Assembly (NCBI RefSeq): GCF_901538265.1
Contig: NZ_LR593886.1
Span: 7,833,738 to 7,897,737 of the forward strand
Direction: 5' to 3'
Origin: Gemmata massiliana
GTDB taxonomy: Bacteria > Planctomycetota > Planctomycetia > Gemmatales > Gemmataceae
Length of the DNA: 64,000 bases
The position numbers were made by a program, and so were the translations under genes. This document shows, piece by piece, positions 35,649-44,742 of this stretch; position 1 is the stretch's first letter, and each line of letters starts with the position of its first letter. The notes beneath the pieces were generated by a model. It had not been told where the DNA came from, made no database searches, and saw only the letters and a program-made list of their open reading frames with translations.

Positions 35649-35700
35649 CGGGCGCCGTTGGCGATTCCGGGTTTTCGGCCCGAACCGCCAACGGCGCCCG
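35649..35700 (+). terminator. Long hairpin after the TPR-like gene
   Basis: A perfect 15-bp stem (35649-35663 with 35686-35700) with a secondary small hairpin and a TTTT in its loop. It sits 20 bases past the TPR stop. Confidence 0.65.
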
Positions 35701-35780
35701 TGTTCATTCCGTTGGGGTTGCACCGGGGCATCGCCCGCCCCTCACGAAGTGGCTCCGCGTCCCCAATTCCGAGGCTCTCC

Positions 35781-36479
35781 ATGTCCCGAATCGCATGGCT
35801 CGTGGCCGTCTGCGGGTTAGCACTGGCGCCCGCGTCCCTGATCGCCGCGGACAACAAGCCCGTGGACCAAGTCGAGAAGTCCCTGGGCATCCTCCTGGAC
35901 CAGGAAGTCGACCTGGGCGACAAGAACCTCGGCGAAATCCCGATCTTCGAGCTGCTCTCGTTCCTCTCGAAGCAGCACGATTTGAGCTTCGTCGTTAGCG
36001 AAGAGCGGTTCAATGAGCTTAACCGCCCGAACTTCAAAGAACAGAAACCGAAGCTCGCGGCGACACGGTTCAAAGGGGTATCGCTCTACCAGTTCCTCAC
36101 GGTCGTGCTCGACAGCATCGACGCGACGTTCCTGGTGAAGCAGAGCGGGATCGAAATTGTGCCCATCGCGTTCGCGGCCGAGGTCACCAAGTCTGCTACT
36201 ACAAAAATCACCGAGGGCCGCGTGCGCCTGAGCGAACCGCTCGTGTCGGTAATCACAAAGGACAAATCTCTGAACGAGGTCGTCACCAAGCTCGCCAAGG
36301 ATTTCGACCTGAACATTATCGTCCTGACCCAAGCAATCAACGCGGATGCGAAACCGGCCCCGATCCGCTTGCTAAACGTGCCCGCGGACAAGGCGATCGA
36401 AGCAATCGCACTCCAATACGGTCTTCAAGTCACGCGAAAAGGAACCACGTTCCTGCTCACCAGCGAACCCGGTGCCTAA
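35781..36479 (+). CDS. Exported protein with secretin/STN-like repeats (1)
   Basis: A 232-residue protein from ATG 35781 with a signal peptide (MSRIAWLVAVCGLALAPASLIAA). Two alpha-beta repeats resemble secretin/TonB short N-terminal (STN-like) folds. The first is LGEIPIFELLSFLSKQHDLSFVVSEERFNEL...LYQFLTVVLDSIDATFLVKQSGIEIVPI; the second is LNEVVTKLAKDFDLNIIVLTQAI...KAIEAIALQYGLQVTRKGTTFLLTSEP. Such modules bind partners in the periplasm. No secretin barrel is present. The paired gene downstream has the same organisation. Confidence 0.7.
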   Translation: MSRIAWLVAVCGLALAPASLIAADNKPVDQVEKSLGILLDQEVDLGDKNLGEIPIFELLSFLSKQHDLSFVVSEERFNELNRPNFKEQKPKLAATRFKGVSLYQFLTVVLDSIDATFLVKQSGIEIVPIAFAAEVTKSATTKITEGRVRLSEPLVSVITKDKSLNEVVTKLAKDFDLNIIVLTQAINADAKPAPIRLLNVPADKAIEAIALQYGLQVTRKGTTFLLTSEPGA

Positions 36480-36698
36480 CCGATCTGTCGAAACGCGACT
36501 CGGATCAGCATACGGCCACCGGAGCTAATGCTCCCAAAGTAAGTAACCACCTCGAGATACGCCCCTCACCAGAACCGGACCGACTTTTTATTAAAGCGGT
36601 CCAATCTTGTTCGAGGGGTGCCCCGTCTGGTAGGGTGCGTGAGTTCGTTCCGGCCCCGGCACGCGCCGGCGGCCGTCACATCTGTGGAGCCATATTTC

Positions 36699-37583
36699 AT
36701 GCGCTCGACCCTGTGTCGGATGTTCGCGGTCGCCGTGTTCGCGGTCCCGGTGGTGACTCCGTCGCTCGCGCGCGGGGCCGCCCCGACGCCCGCGGCCCCC
36801 GCCAAAACAACTTCCCCGATGGACGCGGCGCGCAAGGCGCTCGACGAAGTCGGGGACATGAACTACCAGGGTAAGTCCCTCAACGAGGTGATCGGAGATC
36901 TCAAGGACAGGGCCAAGATCAGCGTGACCATCGACCCGGCCGTGTACCAGTTCGGGCTCGACCCGAACCAGCCGACCGTCACGGTGGCCCTGAAGGAAGT
37001 GAAACTGAAGGACGGGCTCCAACAGGCCCTGGCCCCCTTCAACCTGAAGTGCGGGCTGACGCGGGACGGGCTGTACATCTCCACCGAAGAAGGGCTGATT
37101 ACCAAGCAGTTCCGCCAGCGCGTGAACGTGAACTGCGACGGCATCGCGTTCGGTACGGCCGTGAAGCAGCTCTCGGCCGATTGCGGCGCGAACATCGTGA
37201 TCGACCCGCGCCTGAAGGACAAGGCGAACGCGGCCGTCACGCTGAAGCTCGACGATGTGCCACTGGAAACGGCCATCCGGCTCATGGCCGAGGTCGCGGA
37301 CCTGGGCACGGTGCGGATGAGCAACGTGCTGTTCGTCACCACGACGGAGCGCGCGGACAAACTGCGCCCGAACGCCGACGGGCCGACGCAGCCCGCGCCG
37401 GGCAACCCGGTGTTCCCCTTCCCCGCGGGCGGCCCCGGGGGCGGCCCGGTTCCGCTACCCGCCGTCGGCGGAGCAGCCGCCCCCGGCGTGCTGCTCCCGG
37501 CTAACCCCGTGGTGGCTCCAGATCTTCCCGTAGCCCCGCCGCCCGAAAAGCCGGCGAAGCCGCCCGCGCCCGAGAAGCCCTGA
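36699..37583 (+). CDS. Exported protein with secretin/STN-like repeats (2)
   Basis: A 294-residue protein from ATG 36699, signal MRSTLCRMFAVAVFAVPVVTPSLARG. It has two STN-like repeats: LNEVIGDLKDRAKISVTIDPAV...VKLKDGLQQALAPFNLKCGLTRDGLYISTEEG, and AVKQLSADCGANIVIDPRLKDK...PLETAIRLMAEVADLGTVRMSNVLFVTTTER. A long Pro/Ala/Gly-rich tail follows (~80 residues, ending PAKPPAPEKP), suggesting an extended, wall- or envelope-spanning segment. Similar in plan to the upstream gene, so probably a functional pair in the periplasm. Confidence 0.7.
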   Translation: MRSTLCRMFAVAVFAVPVVTPSLARGAAPTPAAPAKTTSPMDAARKALDEVGDMNYQGKSLNEVIGDLKDRAKISVTIDPAVYQFGLDPNQPTVTVALKEVKLKDGLQQALAPFNLKCGLTRDGLYISTEEGLITKQFRQRVNVNCDGIAFGTAVKQLSADCGANIVIDPRLKDKANAAVTLKLDDVPLETAIRLMAEVADLGTVRMSNVLFVTTTERADKLRPNADGPTQPAPGNPVFPFPAGGPGGGPVPLPAVGGAAAPGVLLPANPVVAPDLPVAPPPEKPAKPPAPEKP

Positions 37584-37649
37584 GCGACCTTAACGAGCCT
37601 ACGCCCTTGCGGTCGCGGCTCGTCGAGTCACTCTCCCACAAAAACACCA

Positions 37650-37674
37650 CGGCCCGCCGAAGTTCGGCGGGCCG
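37650..37674. terminator. Bidirectional terminator between convergent genes
   Basis: CGGCCCGCCGAA (37650-37661) pairs perfectly with TTCGGCGGGCCG (37663-37674), between the stops of the STN-like gene and the oxidoreductase. An A-run precedes it on the plus strand, which reads as a U-run for the minus-strand gene. Confidence 0.7.
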
Positions 37675-37703
37675 CAGCGTTTCTGAATACCTGTCACATC
37701 ACA

Positions 37704-39104
37704 TTAGGCGTTGTAGCCGATCAGGTCCCAGCCCTTGCGGTACGTGCGGCGGATGAGCGGGGCCGCTTCCTTGATGTCGGCCTGGCACTTCTCGCCGTCG
37801 AAGTTGAACGACTTGCCGGTGCGGATCGCCACGTTGCCCAGCAGGAACGCCGCGGTCAGCAGCCCGGCGTGGCCGAAGTTCGAGAGCGCCAGTTCCGGCT
37901 TGCCGGCCTTGATCGCCTCGACCCACTCGTTCTTCTGGCCCTGGTCGCCCTTGTTGTTCTCGGGCATCGTCTCGGGCTTGGTCTTGTCACCGGTCCGCGC
38001 CCCGGTGCTGAAGAACACGTTCGCGCCGTAGTCGTCCGGCGAGTACGCGAACCCCTTCGAGCCGACGAGGATGGAGCCGCTGTCGACCAGCTTGCCCTTC
38101 GACAGTTCGGTGGCCTTCTGGACCAGGGCCTCCGGCGGGAGCACCTTCTTGCCGTCCTTCTTGCCCTCGTACCAGTGCAGGGTGACGGGCGGCAGGTCGC
38201 CGCGCTTCGGGAACTCGATCGTGACGCGCGCGCTGCTGGGGCACGAGAGCGGGTTCACGTCGACGGCCTCGGCCGACACCTTCACCGGGTGCGCGAGCTT
38301 CAGCCCCAGGAACGCCATGTTCGCGGTGTGGCACGCCATGTCGCCGATGGCCCCGGTGCCGTAGTCCCAGTACCCGCGCCACGCGAACGGGTGGATGCCG
38401 CCGGCGTACTCGCAGTCCGGCGCGACGCCGAGGAACTCGTCCCAGTGAACGTTCTTGGGCACGGCGCCCTTCTTCGGCGGCTTCTCCGGGGTCACGTCCG
38501 GGGCCTGCTTCCAGTACCCGGCCGGGCGGTTCGTCCACACGTGGACCTCGGCCACGTCGCCGAGTTCGCCCTTCTGGAGCAGCTCGGCGGCCCGGCGCAG
38601 CCCGTTCGCGGCCGTGCCCTGGTTCCCCATCTGCGTGCAGACCTTGTGCTTCTTGGCTTCGGCCCGCATCAGGTGGGCCTCGGCGACGTCGTGCGTGAGC
38701 GGCTTCTGGCAGTACACGTGCTTGCCGGCCCGCATCGCGAGGATGCTGATGACCGCGTGGTTGTGGTCCGGCGTGGACACGGTGACCGCGTCGATGTTCT
38801 TGAGCAGCGCGGTGTCGTCGAACAGCTTGCGGAAGTCCGTGAACGTTTTGGCCGCCGCCCACTTTTTGGCCTTCGGCGCGAGGTGCCCCTCGTCGACGTC
38901 GCACAGGGCGACCACGTCCATCAGGTTCCCGGCCTGATCGATGTCGCTGGAGCCCTTCCCGCCGACGCCGATCCCGGCGACGCGGAGCTTCTCGTTGGCG
39001 CGGAACACGCGTGCGGCGGACACCGCCGGCGCGAAATGGAAGTAGCCGAGCGCAGCAGCGGACGCGGCGAGCGCCTCGCGCCGGTTGATCCGACGGGTCG
39101 TCAT
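37704..39104 (-). CDS. Gfo/Idh/MocA-family oxidoreductase, Tat-exported
   Basis: A 466-residue protein from ATG 39104. The N-terminus is a twin-arginine signal (RRINRREALAASAAALGYFHFAPAVSA). The NAD(P)-binding fold opens with LRVAGIGVGGKGSSDIDQAG and includes VVALCDVDEG and AVTVSTPDHNHAVISILAMRAGKHVYCQKPLTHDVAEAHLM, with the EKP-type motif here as QKP. The family oxidises or reduces sugars and their derivatives. Planctomycetes export many of these. The lysine of QKP corresponds to the usual catalytic lysine. Substrate unknown. Confidence 0.9.
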   Translation of the reverse strand: MTTRRINRREALAASAAALGYFHFAPAVSAARVFRANEKLRVAGIGVGGKGSSDIDQAGNLMDVVALCDVDEGHLAPKAKKWAAAKTFTDFRKLFDDTALLKNIDAVTVSTPDHNHAVISILAMRAGKHVYCQKPLTHDVAEAHLMRAEAKKHKVCTQMGNQGTAANGLRRAAELLQKGELGDVAEVHVWTNRPAGYWKQAPDVTPEKPPKKGAVPKNVHWDEFLGVAPDCEYAGGIHPFAWRGYWDYGTGAIGDMACHTANMAFLGLKLAHPVKVSAEAVDVNPLSCPSSARVTIEFPKRGDLPPVTLHWYEGKKDGKKVLPPEALVQKATELSKGKLVDSGSILVGSKGFAYSPDDYGANVFFSTGARTGDKTKPETMPENNKGDQGQKNEWVEAIKAGKPELALSNFGHAGLLTAAFLLGNVAIRTGKSFNFDGEKCQADIKEAAPLIRRTYRKGWDLIGYNA

Positions 39105-39392
39105 GTGATGATCTCCAACCAACCGTTTTGGGAAGCGAGCGTGGGAGAAGCTTTGGAGCAAACGCTCCGTGGGTGGCTTCGGAGGATGAGTCTAAGCCGG
39201 GCCGCACCAGCGGGCAACGAGAAAGGCGTTAGAACAAAATCGCCCTCTGCACCGGTCGTGCCGGCCGGGGCGCACGCGCACGAATCACCGACGGTAACGA
39301 GAACTTGCGTCGAGATTCCGGGTTCTCCGGGGCGCCGCTATCCGGGTTATGGGTTAAGTTTGCGGCGTGCGGCGGTTGGGTGGGAGCTTGCC

Positions 39393-39420
39393 TTGACGGG
39401 TCCACGCGACCGGCTATAAT
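39393..39420 (+). promoter_or_regulatory. Strong sigma-70 promoter upstream of dnaG-rpoD
   Basis: TTGACG (39393-39398), a 16-base spacer, and a perfect TATAAT (39415-39420). Transcription would begin near 39427, about 370 bases before the dnaG start. Confidence 0.65.
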
Positions 39421-39427
39421 TCGCCAA

Positions 39428-39472
39428 GCATCAACGGATTGATGCACCGACCTTTATGGCTCAGAGGAGCCA
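39428..39472 (+). promoter_or_regulatory. Two perfect hairpins at the head of the dnaG leader
   Basis: GCATCAA-CGGA-TTGATGC (39428-39445) at the predicted transcript 5' end, then TGGCTC-agag-GAGCCA (39457-39472). The first could stabilise the transcript or act as an operator. Confidence 0.45.
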
Positions 39473-39794
39473 CGGCACCACTCGAGATCCCCACCCCAAC
39501 CCACGGCGATCGACTCAGGCACACTCGCTCTCACTCGTTCCGCTACGCCTCGTGTACACTCGATGGGGTGCTTAAAGTACCCGAAATCGAAACCGGGCGA
39601 AAGACGAGAACTGTGAGACACAACGCCGGTTCGCCACGCTCCACCAGCACGGGGTTCCAGGGTTAACTCGACGTCCGCCAAGGCCGACCGACCGCTTTCA
39701 GTGAAAAAGTCAAAATGACAAGTGGCGAATGGACGACTGATCGTTCTCCATTTTGAGCTTCTCATTTTCAGCTTTGCACGTTGAAAGGTGTCCC

Positions 39795-41717
39795 GTGCCG
39801 TCCGACCAGGTGGAGCTTACCAAACAGGTCAAAGCCGCCAGCGACATCGTCGCCGTGGTCGGTTCGTACATCAACATCATCCCGGCCGGCAAGATCTTCA
39901 AAGCCGTTTGCCCGTTCCACACCGACACCCGCCCGTCACTCGACATCGACCCCCAGCGCCAGCGGTACAAGTGCTGGGCGTGCGAGGCCCACGGAGACGT
40001 GTTTTCCTTCACGATGTTCCAGGAAAAGGTCGGGTTCAAAGAGGCCCGAGCTATACTCGCAGCGAAGGCCGGAATCAAGCTCGACGAGCAACAATCGCCG
40101 CAAGATTACCACCGCACCAAGCTGCTCGAAGTGATGCGCTGGGCGCAGGCCAAGTACGCCTACCACTACCTCGAAGCCGACGAGGGCGCCGACGCCCGCA
40201 AGTACATGGGCGAGCGCAAACTCGCCGGCAAAACCGTCCGCGACTTCGGGATCGGGTTCGCGCCCATCATCGGCGACTGGCTCGTGAAGCTCGCCCAGGC
40301 CGAGCGCGTTCCCGTGGACGTGCTCGTCGAGACGGGCCTGCTCGCGACCCGCGAGGGGAACCGCGGGTACTACGACCGGTTCCGCGACCGGGTGATGTTC
40401 CCGATCAAGGACGTGCGCGGGCAGGTGGTCGGGTTCGGCGGCCGGATCATGCCGAACAACCCGTTAGCCGCACGCGGACCAAAATACTACAACTCGGCAG
40501 AAACTCCGCTCTTCCACAAGAGCGAACTGCTCTACGGGCTGGACCTCGCGCGCCACGCCAACGCGGGCTACATCGCGGTGGTCGAGGGCTACACGGACGT
40601 CATGATGGCCCACCAGTGCGGCGTCCCGCAGGTGGTCGCCACGATGGGCACCGCGCTGAACCCCAAACACGTCGCGCAGCTCCGCCGCTATGTTCCCAAA
40701 GTCGTCCTCCTGTATGATGCAGATGCGGGCGGGTACACCGGGGTCGATCGCGCGCTCGCCATGTTCGTCTCGCAGGACGTGGAACTCGCGGTCGCGACGC
40801 TCCCCGAGGGCCTCGACCCGTGCGACCTGTTGGTGCGCCCCAACGGGATCGACACGTTCAAAGAGGTACTGACATCGGCGGTGGACGCGTTAGATTTTAA
40901 ACTGAACAAACTCCTGGAGCGGGACTCGTCCCCCTCTATTGAAACGAAACGGCGCATTACAGACGACATCCTCGGCATCATGGCGTCCGCCCCGCCGATC
41001 CCCGGGGCGGCGGCCCAGGTGAAGCGGGAACTGATTATCACGCGGCTCTCACAAAGACTCGGTTCAAAGCAAGAGACGCTCTGGGCGCGGTTCGGCGAAC
41101 TGCGCAAGGAGTACGAACAGAAGGAACGCGAGACCGAACAGAAGGAGCGCGAGCAGCGGGGCCGCGACGGGCGCCCGACGACCACGGTGCGACCGGACGC
41201 GGTTCTCCCGACGAACGAGCGCCCCCGCGGGGGCGCCAAAGCCGGCCCCGCGGTCGCCGCCGAGCGGCAACTGGTCGAACTGCTGCTCAGTGACCCGACA
41301 CTGGTCGCGGTCGCCGCCCCCAACGTGACCCCGGAGGAGATCACGCACAGCGGGCTGCGCCGCATCCTCACCGAACTGCTCACGGCGCAATCGGCCGGGA
41401 TGGTGCCCGACCTGGAAGCGCTCCGCGAGCGGCTCAACGACCGCCCCGATCTGTTCGAGGCGGCCCAAACGCTCCAGTTCGTCGGCCAGCAGATGCAGGA
41501 CCGCGAACAGTGGTTAAGCCGACTGTTGAAGCGATTCAGCGAAATGAAGGCGGAGGCCGAAGCGAAGAAGGCTAAGGAGCTGCTGACCGGGGCGAGCGAC
41601 GCGGAGACGATCGAACTGCTCCGGCGCATCCAACAAACCCGGCAACCGAAGCGGCCCAAGACCGAAGAGGCCAAGGACGACGACGACCCGGAACACATGG
41701 CCACGCCCGCGGCGTAA
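39795..41717 (+). CDS. dnaG: DNA primase
   Basis: A 640-residue primase from GTG 39795 with AAAGGTG eight bases upstream. The N-terminal CHC2 zinc finger is complete: C39PFH42 and C60WAC63. Toprim catalytic motifs follow in VVEGYTDVMMAHQ and VLLYDADAGG near residues 250-310. The C-terminal domain that contacts DnaB helicase is present (VELLLSDPTLVAVAAPNVTPEEITHSGL and beyond), separated by an Arg/Glu-rich linker. It synthesises RNA primers at the replication fork. It is followed by rpoD 122 bases on, as in many bacteria. Confidence 0.96.
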   Translation: MPSDQVELTKQVKAASDIVAVVGSYINIIPAGKIFKAVCPFHTDTRPSLDIDPQRQRYKCWACEAHGDVFSFTMFQEKVGFKEARAILAAKAGIKLDEQQSPQDYHRTKLLEVMRWAQAKYAYHYLEADEGADARKYMGERKLAGKTVRDFGIGFAPIIGDWLVKLAQAERVPVDVLVETGLLATREGNRGYYDRFRDRVMFPIKDVRGQVVGFGGRIMPNNPLAARGPKYYNSAETPLFHKSELLYGLDLARHANAGYIAVVEGYTDVMMAHQCGVPQVVATMGTALNPKHVAQLRRYVPKVVLLYDADAGGYTGVDRALAMFVSQDVELAVATLPEGLDPCDLLVRPNGIDTFKEVLTSAVDALDFKLNKLLERDSSPSIETKRRITDDILGIMASAPPIPGAAAQVKRELIITRLSQRLGSKQETLWARFGELRKEYEQKERETEQKEREQRGRDGRPTTTVRPDAVLPTNERPRGGAKAGPAVAAERQLVELLLSDPTLVAVAAPNVTPEEITHSGLRRILTELLTAQSAGMVPDLEALRERLNDRPDLFEAAQTLQFVGQQMQDREQWLSRLLKRFSEMKAEAEAKKAKELLTGASDAETIELLRRIQQTRQPKRPKTEEAKDDDDPEHMATPAA

Positions 41718-41839
41718 CCGGGTAACCGGACGGGCCGCCGACACGATTCACCTGAGTTTCGCACCACGAGTTTTCAGAACCACCCGCCGCAGCAGCCATT
41801 GACGGCTCAACGCGGACGACCAGTGTGGGAGGGGTTCGG

Positions 41840-43492
41840 ATGGACTGGAAGAACGACGAGGTCCTCAAGGCCCTGATCGAGAAGGGTAAACAGAGCGGTA
41901 CCCTCACCTACGACGAGGTGAACACCGCGCTCTCGGCCGACGCCGAGCCCGAGCGCCTGACCGAGATCACCGAACTGCTCGACCAGCACGGCATCAGCCT
42001 GATCGACGCGGACGAGGACGCCGAGGACGCGCCGTCCGCGGTGGTCGAGGCCCTGATCTCCGACCCGGAATCGTCCGCGTTCGAGGACTCGGACGGCGAC
42101 GGCCGGCACATCGACGACCCCGTGCGGATGTACCTCACGCAGATGGGCCAGATCGACCTGCTCGACCGCCGGCAGGAGGTCTCGCTCGCGATGAAGATCG
42201 AGCTCACGCGCCGCCGGTTCCGGCGCAAGGTGCTCGAGTGCGACTACGCGATGCGCCAGGTCGTCGAGACCCTCAAGCGGGTCCACAGCGGCGACCTGCC
42301 GTTCGACCGCACCATCAAGGTCTCCCAGACCGAGAACCTCGAAAAGGACAAGATCCTCGCGCGGATGCCGCACAACCTGCGGACCCTCGAGCCGCTGATG
42401 GAAGGAAACGTCGAGGACTTCCAGCGCCTCGGCGATGACCGCACCCCGAACACGGAAAAGGAAGAGATCCGCGAGCGGCTCCGGTTGCGGCGCCGCAAGA
42501 CGGTGACGCTCGTCGAGGAGCTGTCGATCCGCACCCAAAAGGTGCAGCCGCTGATGAAGAAGCTGGAGCAAATCAGCCAGCGGATGGACGAACTCGAAGC
42601 GGAAATCGAAACGCTCAAGGGCAACCGCACGGCCAAGGAAGAGCGCGCGAACCTGGAGAAAGAGCTCCAGGATTTGATGCTCATCACGCTCGAAGAACCG
42701 GCCAGCCTGCGCAAGCGGGTCGGCATCATGAAGCAGCGGTTCACGGAGTACGAACAGGCCAAGCGCGACCTGTCCGGCGGGAACCTGCGGCTCGTGGTGA
42801 GCATCGCCAAGAAGTACCGCAACCGCGGGCTGTCCTTCCTCGACCTCATTCAAGAGGGCAACACCGGCCTCATGCGGGCGGTGGACAAGTACGAGCACCG
42901 GCGCGGGTTCAAGTTCAGCACCTACGCGACGTGGTGGATCCGGCAGGCCATCACGCGGGCGATCGCGGACCAGGCGCGGACGATCCGCATCCCGGTCCAC
43001 ATGATCGAGACCATGTCGAAGCTCCGCAACGTCTCGAAGCAACTGCTCCAGGCGCTCGGGCGCGAGCCCACGATCGAAGAGACCGCGAAGGCCGCGAACA
43101 TCTCCTACGAGGAGTGCAAGCGGGTACTCAAAATCAGCCGCCAGCCGATCAGCCTCGACCGGCCCGTGGGCGAGAGCGAGGACTCGTACTTCGGCGACTT
43201 CATCGAGGACAACTCGGTCGACAGCCCGGTGAACGCCGCGACCAACGAGATGTTGAAGGACAAGATCGAGGGCGTGCTGAAGACGCTCACCTACCGCGAG
43301 CGCGAGATCATCAAGCTGCGCTACGGTCTGGGCGACGGGTACACGTACACGCTCGAAGAGGTCGGCCGCATCTTCAAGGTGACGCGCGAGCGCGTGCGCC
43401 AGATCGAGGCGAAGGCCGTCCGCAAGTTGCAGCACCCGGTCCGCAGCCGGCAACTCGAGGGCTTCCTCGACGGGCTGAAGAACAAGACGTGA
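41840..43492 (+). CDS. rpoD: Primary sigma factor, sigma-70 type
   Basis: A 550-residue protein from ATG 41840 (GGAGGGG seven bases upstream). Region 1.1 is acidic (residues ~1-90); region 1.2 is [31 protein letters not shown] long non-conserved helical region follows, then 2.1-2.4 ([62 protein letters not shown]), region 3, and 4.2 ([32 protein letters not shown]). It directs RNA polymerase to housekeeping promoters. It ends before a long palindrome (43541-43612) that may act as terminator. Confidence 0.95.
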   Translation: MDWKNDEVLKALIEKGKQSGTLTYDEVNTALSADAEPERLTEITELLDQHGISLIDADEDAEDAPSAVVEALISDPESSAFEDSDGDGRHIDDPVRMYLTQMGQIDLLDRRQEVSLAMKIELTRRRFRRKVLECDYAMRQVVETLKRVHSGDLPFDRTIKVSQTENLEKDKILARMPHNLRTLEPLMEGNVEDFQRLGDDRTPNTEKEEIRERLRLRRRKTVTLVEELSIRTQKVQPLMKKLEQISQRMDELEAEIETLKGNRTAKEERANLEKELQDLMLITLEEPASLRKRVGIMKQRFTEYEQAKRDLSGGNLRLVVSIAKKYRNRGLSFLDLIQEGNTGLMRAVDKYEHRRGFKFSTYATWWIRQAITRAIADQARTIRIPVHMIETMSKLRNVSKQLLQALGREPTIEETAKAANISYEECKRVLKISRQPISLDRPVGESEDSYFGDFIEDNSVDSPVNAATNEMLKDKIEGVLKTLTYREREIIKLRYGLGDGYTYTLEEVGRIFKVTRERVRQIEAKAVRKLQHPVRSRQLEGFLDGLKNKT

Positions 43493-43540
43493 GATCGTGC
43501 CCGTCCGGGCGAACGGCCACAGGACCGCTGTTGTGTGATC

Positions 43541-43612
43541 CCACCCGCTCGTTAACACTCGCGGTTCGCCTGGAGTTTTCTGGGCGAACCGCGAGTGTTA
43601 ACGAGCGGGTGG
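43541..43612. repeat. Long perfect palindrome, copy 1 (REP-like; possible terminator)
   Basis: 30-base arms 43541-43570 and 43583-43612, perfectly complementary, with a 12-base loop containing TTTT. The arms begin CCACCCGCTCGTTAACAC. Copy 2 (48305-48372) has the same arms except at two positions, where the change is compensated on both arms. Confidence 0.85.
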
Positions 43613-43704
43613 TGCTTTCGCCACGCTCAACAGCCCCGTGCTCGTCAACCGGCCCGTTCCCGTTGGGCGTGCGCCTTTGATACAATGCCCGCAAAGGAGC
43701 CGCC

Positions 43705-44406
43705 ATGTCGTCTGTTACTTCTGCGCTTCGCGAGTGCCACCGACTCCGGGTTCACCTCCGCAATCTGCAAGCCGAGATCGACCGCGGGCCGCGCGTGCTC
43801 CGGGCACACCAGGACGATCTGGAGGCCGCGCGCCAAACCCACAAGGACCATCACGACTCCATCACGAAGCTCAAGCTCAAGCAGCGCGAAGACGAGGGCA
43901 CGCTGAAGCAGACCGAGAACCGCCTCGCGAAACTGGAAGACCAACTCAGCGGCATGGGCGTGCAGAAGGAGTACGACGCGAAGCAGTCCGAAATCACGCA
44001 AGCTAAGACGAAGAAGGGCGAACTGGAAGACGCCATTCTCAGCACCATCATGGAACTCGAAGAGAAGACGGGTGCGGTCCCGGTCGTCGAGCAGGCGTGG
44101 GCACAAGCGCAAGCCGATTTCAAGCAGTTCCAGGTGGACGCGGCCGAGCGCCTGGAAGGGATGAAAGCCGACCAGGAAGTGTGTACGGCGGACCTCGCCC
44201 GCACCGAAGCGACGCTCCCGCCGGACGTGAAGAAGACCTACGACAACATCGTGAAGACCAAGGGACCGGACTCGTTCGCCGCGGCCAAGGCCCGCGTGTG
44301 CCAGGGGTGCCGGACGACCATGACCGAGGCCCAGTTCACCGCGCTGCGGGGCGGGGAGTTCCGCACCTGCAACAGTTGCGGGCGGATGCAGTACCCGGTG
44401 GAATGA
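43705..44406 (+). CDS. Coiled-coil protein with C-terminal zinc ribbon
   Basis: A 233-residue protein. Residues ~5-175 are a long heptad-rich coiled coil (LRVHLRNLQAEIDRGPRVLRAHQDDLEAARQ through EEKTGAVPVVEQAWAQAQADFKQFQ). The tail is a four-cysteine ribbon, CQGCRTTMTEAQ...CNSCGRMQYPVE, as in zf-RING_7/CT398-type proteins. Members are linked to flagellar or RNA-polymerase-associated functions in other bacteria, but the role here is unproven. Cytoplasmic. Gene context (rpoD upstream) does not decide function. Confidence 0.8.
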   Translation: MSSVTSALRECHRLRVHLRNLQAEIDRGPRVLRAHQDDLEAARQTHKDHHDSITKLKLKQREDEGTLKQTENRLAKLEDQLSGMGVQKEYDAKQSEITQAKTKKGELEDAILSTIMELEEKTGAVPVVEQAWAQAQADFKQFQVDAAERLEGMKADQEVCTADLARTEATLPPDVKKTYDNIVKTKGPDSFAAAKARVCQGCRTTMTEAQFTALRGGEFRTCNSCGRMQYPVE

Positions 44407-44465
44407 CGGTTCTTCGGTAACCCGACGCCCGGTCGCCTTCACACGAGCCACGCGGAGCACCAACC

Positions 44466-44663
44466 GTGACCAAGTGGGAGTACACCACGGCCCAGTTCAT
44501 CACCCACGGATTGGGGAACGAGTCCGGCGCCGCCGGTCTCGAATTGGCCCTGAACCAGCTCGGCGCCGAGGGGTGGGAACTCGTCTCGTCCACGCTGTAC
44601 CACAACGTCGAAGCCGAGCAGGACGTCGTGCTGCTCTACTTCAAGCGCCCCCTCCCCGCGTAA
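44466..44663 (+). CDS. Small DUF4177-like protein
   Basis: A 65-residue protein from GTG 44466. The pattern WEYTTAQFI...LELALNQLGAEGWELVSSTL...VVLLYFKRPL is that of the DUF4177 family (small alpha-beta proteins with a conserved GWELV). Function unknown. It is followed by two TIGR02996 genes on the same strand. Confidence 0.75.
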   Translation: MTKWEYTTAQFITHGLGNESGAAGLELALNQLGAEGWELVSSTLYHNVEAEQDVVLLYFKRPLPA

Positions 44664-44742
44664 CCTCAGCCCTTCGCCCAAAAGAAGCGCGCGAACCTGT
44701 TCCCGTGGCCGGGGTCTTTTCCCGGGCCAACGGGGGGCGGTC

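Larger units (their letters stand above)
39105..39794. other. 690-base region holding the dnaG-rpoD promoter and leader
   Basis: No credible gene. The first 290 bases separate the oxidoreductase from the promoter at 39393-39420; the remaining ~370 bases would be an untranslated leader for dnaG, or a small RNA. Two perfect short hairpins lie near the predicted transcript start. Confidence 0.5.

Noticed and set aside
39439-39666. 75-residue open frame in the dnaG leader
   Set aside because: No start signal, no recognisable protein pattern, and it crosses the predicted leader hairpins.
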